A program made the position numbers and the translations under genes. A stretch of 7,443 bases of DNA from an uncultured Roseburia sp. (GTDB lineage Bacteria; Bacillota; Clostridia; Lachnospirales; Lachnospiraceae), in the NCBI GenBank assembly GCA_905206195.1, contig CAJLGN010000058.1, positions 1 through 7,443 of the forward strand, written 5' to 3'. Positions 5,683 to 7,443 of this stretch are shown piece by piece; the first letter of the stretch is position 1; every line of letters begins with the position of its first letter. Under the pieces are notes generated by a model. The model ran no database searches and was not told where the DNA came from. It saw nothing but the letters and a program-made list of their open reading frames with translations.

Positions 5683-7237
5683 GGAGCTTGGAAAAGTAAA
5701 AATACATAGAAAACGGGAAATTGGCTCGGCGGTCAGCCAGATTACGCTGGATGACGATTACAATGTACCGGATTACCGGCCGGATATTGTGAAAGTTCTA
5801 AAGGAAAAGGGAGAGCTTCGATTCGATGAGGTGAAAGCGACAAACGGCGCAGTTTGGGTAAAGGGAAGCCTTATTTTCCGGGTGCTGTACCGCAGTGATC
5901 AGACCAACGGGAGAATCAGCTGCCTCAGAGGTGAGCTTCCCTTTCAGGAGAAGCTAAACGTAGACGGTCTTCAGGAGCAGGAGAAGGTTACGGCGACCGG
6001 AGAGGTTGAGGATATTACCATCGGTGTGATCAATTCCAGAAAGCTGAATGTGCGCTCGGTGGTCGTGCTGCGCGTTGCTGCGGAGGAGGAAATGGATGAG
6101 GAATTGACTGCCAGACTGGAGGAGCCGGGGGAGTACGAGCAGAGAGTGGGAAGCCGGGAAGCGCTCACACTGCTGGTATCGGGGCGTGATATCTGCCGCC
6201 AGAAAAGTGAGGTAGTACTGCCCTCAAGCAAGCCCAATGTGCGGGAAATTCTCTGGAGAAGCATTGAGCTGCGCAACGTGGAGAGCCAGCTGCGCGAGGG
6301 GAGAGCGGTTGTGACGGGGGAGATTCTACTGTCCGTGCTCTACAGTGAGGAGGAGGAAAATGAGCGTCTGCAGTGGTATGAGACGACGGTGCCGCTGGAG
6401 TGTGGGACGGACTGTGAGGCGGCTGCGGATGGCATCTGTAAAATCCGGGTGACACCGGTGTCGATGGAGTTGGAGGTAAAGCCGGATTACGATGGCGAGG
6501 AGCGGATTCTCGTGCTGGAGCTCGCGCTTGCGCTGGATATTCGCGTGTGGCGGGAGGAAAATCTGGAACTTTTGACAGACATCTATTCCCTTCGGAAAAA
6601 AGTTACGCCGGTGTACAAAGACCGGGTGGCTGAAAAGCTCCTGGTAAAAAACAGTGCCAAGTGCCGCCTGACGGAGCGAATGGAGCTTGCGGAGAGTCAG
6701 GAGAAAATTCTTCAGATCTGCGCCTGCGAGGGAAAAGTGAATCTGGAAAAAAAGGAGCTGGCAGAGGGAGGGATACAGGCAGAGGGCACAATCACGGTGG
6801 AACTTTTGTACATCACCACCGATGACAATATGCCAATTGGAAACTTGCGGGAGATCTATCCGTTCTCGCAGCTGATCGAGGTACCTCAGATGGACAGCGG
6901 GCTTCGGATGGAGCTTGAGCCGGGAATTGAGCAGCTGTCGGCTGTGATGCTAGACCAGGAGCACATCGAGGTCAAGGCGGTAGTTCATCTGGATCTGATC
7001 GCATTTTTGGAGCAGATCATCCCGAATATTGAGGAGGTGGCTGAGGAGCCACTGGATATGGAGCAATTACAAAACTATCCGGGAATGGTGGGATATATTG
7101 CCGGAGCGGGGGATGATCTGTGGATGATCGCCAAAGAAAATCACACGACCATACAAGATATTTTAGAGACAAACGGCTGGAAGGAAAAGGAGCTTGTACC
7201 GGGGGACACGATCCTGATTGTCAAGCGTGTCGGATAG
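5681..7237 (+). CDS. SPOCS (DUF3794) and LysM domain protein, probable spore-envelope or cell-wall protein
   Basis: This 518-residue protein has three related SPOCS/DUF3794 units followed by a C-terminal LysM. The N-terminus, MELGKVKIHRKREIGSAVSQ then ITLDDDYNVPDYRPDI, is typical of clostridial members. The units run about 34-130 (from PDIVKVL), 184-290 (PNVREILW) and 340-440 (with GTITVELLYITTDDNMP). The LysM (about 471-515) reads YIAGAGDDLWMIAKENHTT then IQDILETNGW and LVPGDTILI, with GAGDDLW in place of the common PGDTLW. There is no signal peptide or membrane segment. SPOCS domains occur in sporulation coat and cortex-associated proteins, and LysM binds peptidoglycan, so a spore-envelope role is likely but inferred. 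The TTG start at 5681 is chosen because no ATG, GTG or TTG exists in frame between it and the veg stop, and the resulting MEL N-terminus matches the family. GGGGGA (5669-5674) lies 6 nt upstream. No clear promoter is visible. Confidence 0.9.
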   Translation: MELGKVKIHRKREIGSAVSQITLDDDYNVPDYRPDIVKVLKEKGELRFDEVKATNGAVWVKGSLIFRVLYRSDQTNGRISCLRGELPFQEKLNVDGLQEQEKVTATGEVEDITIGVINSRKLNVRSVVVLRVAAEEEMDEELTARLEEPGEYEQRVGSREALTLLVSGRDICRQKSEVVLPSSKPNVREILWRSIELRNVESQLREGRAVVTGEILLSVLYSEEEENERLQWYETTVPLECGTDCEAAADGICKIRVTPVSMELEVKPDYDGEERILVLELALALDIRVWREENLELLTDIYSLRKKVTPVYKDRVAEKLLVKNSAKCRLTERMELAESQEKILQICACEGKVNLEKKELAEGGIQAEGTITVELLYITTDDNMPIGNLREIYPFSQLIEVPQMDSGLRMELEPGIEQLSAVMLDQEHIEVKAVVHLDLIAFLEQIIPNIEEVAEEPLDMEQLQNYPGMVGYIAGAGDDLWMIAKENHTTIQDILETNGWKEKELVPGDTILIVKRVG

Positions 7238-7249
7238 GTGGGAAAAGAG

Positions 7250-7290
7250 GCGAAAAGGCGGGGATTTTGTCCCCGTCGTTTTTCGCTTTT
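7250..7290 (+). terminator. Rho-independent terminator of the SPOCS/LysM gene
   Basis: CGGGGA (7259-7264) and TCCCCG (7270-7275) form a perfect 6-bp stem around a TTTTG loop. It is extended by GCGAAAA (7250-7256) pairing with TTTTCGC (7280-7286), with a small asymmetric bulge between. TTTT (7287-7290) follows. It begins 13 bp after the stop codon. Confidence 0.8.
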
Positions 7291-7306
7291 ATCAAAAAAC
7301 AAGTGA

Positions 7307-7335
7307 TTGTGATGAAAAGAAGACTGTGGTATACT
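7307..7335 (+). promoter_or_regulatory. Promoter of the gene at the right edge
   Basis: TTGTGA (7307-7312) is followed after 17 bp by TATACT (7330-7335), with TGG just upstream (7327-7329) giving an extended -10. The predicted transcript start near 7342 leaves a leader of about 65 nt before the ATG at 7407. I see no clear riboswitch fold in that short leader. Confidence 0.65.
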
Positions 7336-7406
7336 GAATTTATATGTTAATATTTGCCAAAGGCAGAGGGAAGTTCGTAAAATAAAGTTACTGTGAGGAT
7401 AAAGGG

Positions 7407-7443
7407 ATGGGGAACGAAGATAAGGAATGTGGGTTTGGGAGAG
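7407..7443 (+). CDS. Start of an unrecognised gene cut by the window edge
   Basis: Only twelve codons are visible, beginning MGNEDKECGFGR. The ATG has GAGG (7395-7398) 8 nt upstream, plus a closer AAAGGG, and a promoter lies about 70 bp before it, so a real gene start is likely. The peptide is too short to assign. In many clostridia ispE follows the veg and SPOCS genes, but this N-terminus does not resemble the usual IspE beginning. Confidence 0.5.
   Translation, partial: MGNEDKECGFGR

Noticed and set aside
6165..6455. Minus-strand open frames inside the SPOCS/LysM gene (also 5971-6276 and 6603-6791)
   Set aside because: They are low-complexity Ser/Pro-rich translations antisense to a well-supported coding region.

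Overview
The window looks like ordinary chromosome from a low-to-mid GC, endospore-forming Clostridia, most likely Lachnospiraceae. This rests on protein character: a long-form HPF, a clostridial Ddl and MurF pair, a Veg homologue followed by a SPOCS (DUF3794) plus LysM protein, and a PrcB-type lipoprotein. SigA-like promoters with TGN-extended -10 boxes and AGGAGG-like ribosome binding sites fit the same picture. The genus cannot be fixed from the sequence alone.

Layout from left to right. Bases 1-360 are the 3' end of a gene I do not recognise. A promoter at 402-429 drives hpf (479-1009), which ends at a hairpin terminator (1056-1103). A second promoter (1134-1162) probably drives ddl (1201-2256) and murF (2280-3716), 23 bp apart, which act in consecutive steps of peptidoglycan precursor synthesis. 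A PlsC-type acyltransferase (3836-4570) lies on the opposite strand, convergent with murF. Its own promoter is at 4662-4690, and a large stem-loop in the convergent gap probably terminates it. Divergent from it is a small PrcB_C-domain lipoprotein gene (4763-5233).

Next come a strong promoter and a leader hairpin ahead of veg (5354-5596), then a very strong terminator. The TTG start of the SPOCS/LysM gene (5681-7237) lies inside the T-tract of that terminator. This gene has its own terminator (7250-7290). A promoter at 7307-7335 and a start codon at 7407 open another gene that runs off the right edge.

The genes cover cell-envelope construction (ddl, murF, acyltransferase), stationary-phase ribosome protection (hpf) and sporulation or biofilm functions (veg, SPOCS/LysM). 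I see no mobile element, CRISPR array, tRNA or rRNA, and no convincing new defence or biosynthetic system. The most interesting structures are regulatory: the veg terminator that also contains the next gene's ribosome binding site and start codon, and the stem-loop at the predicted 5' end of the veg transcript.
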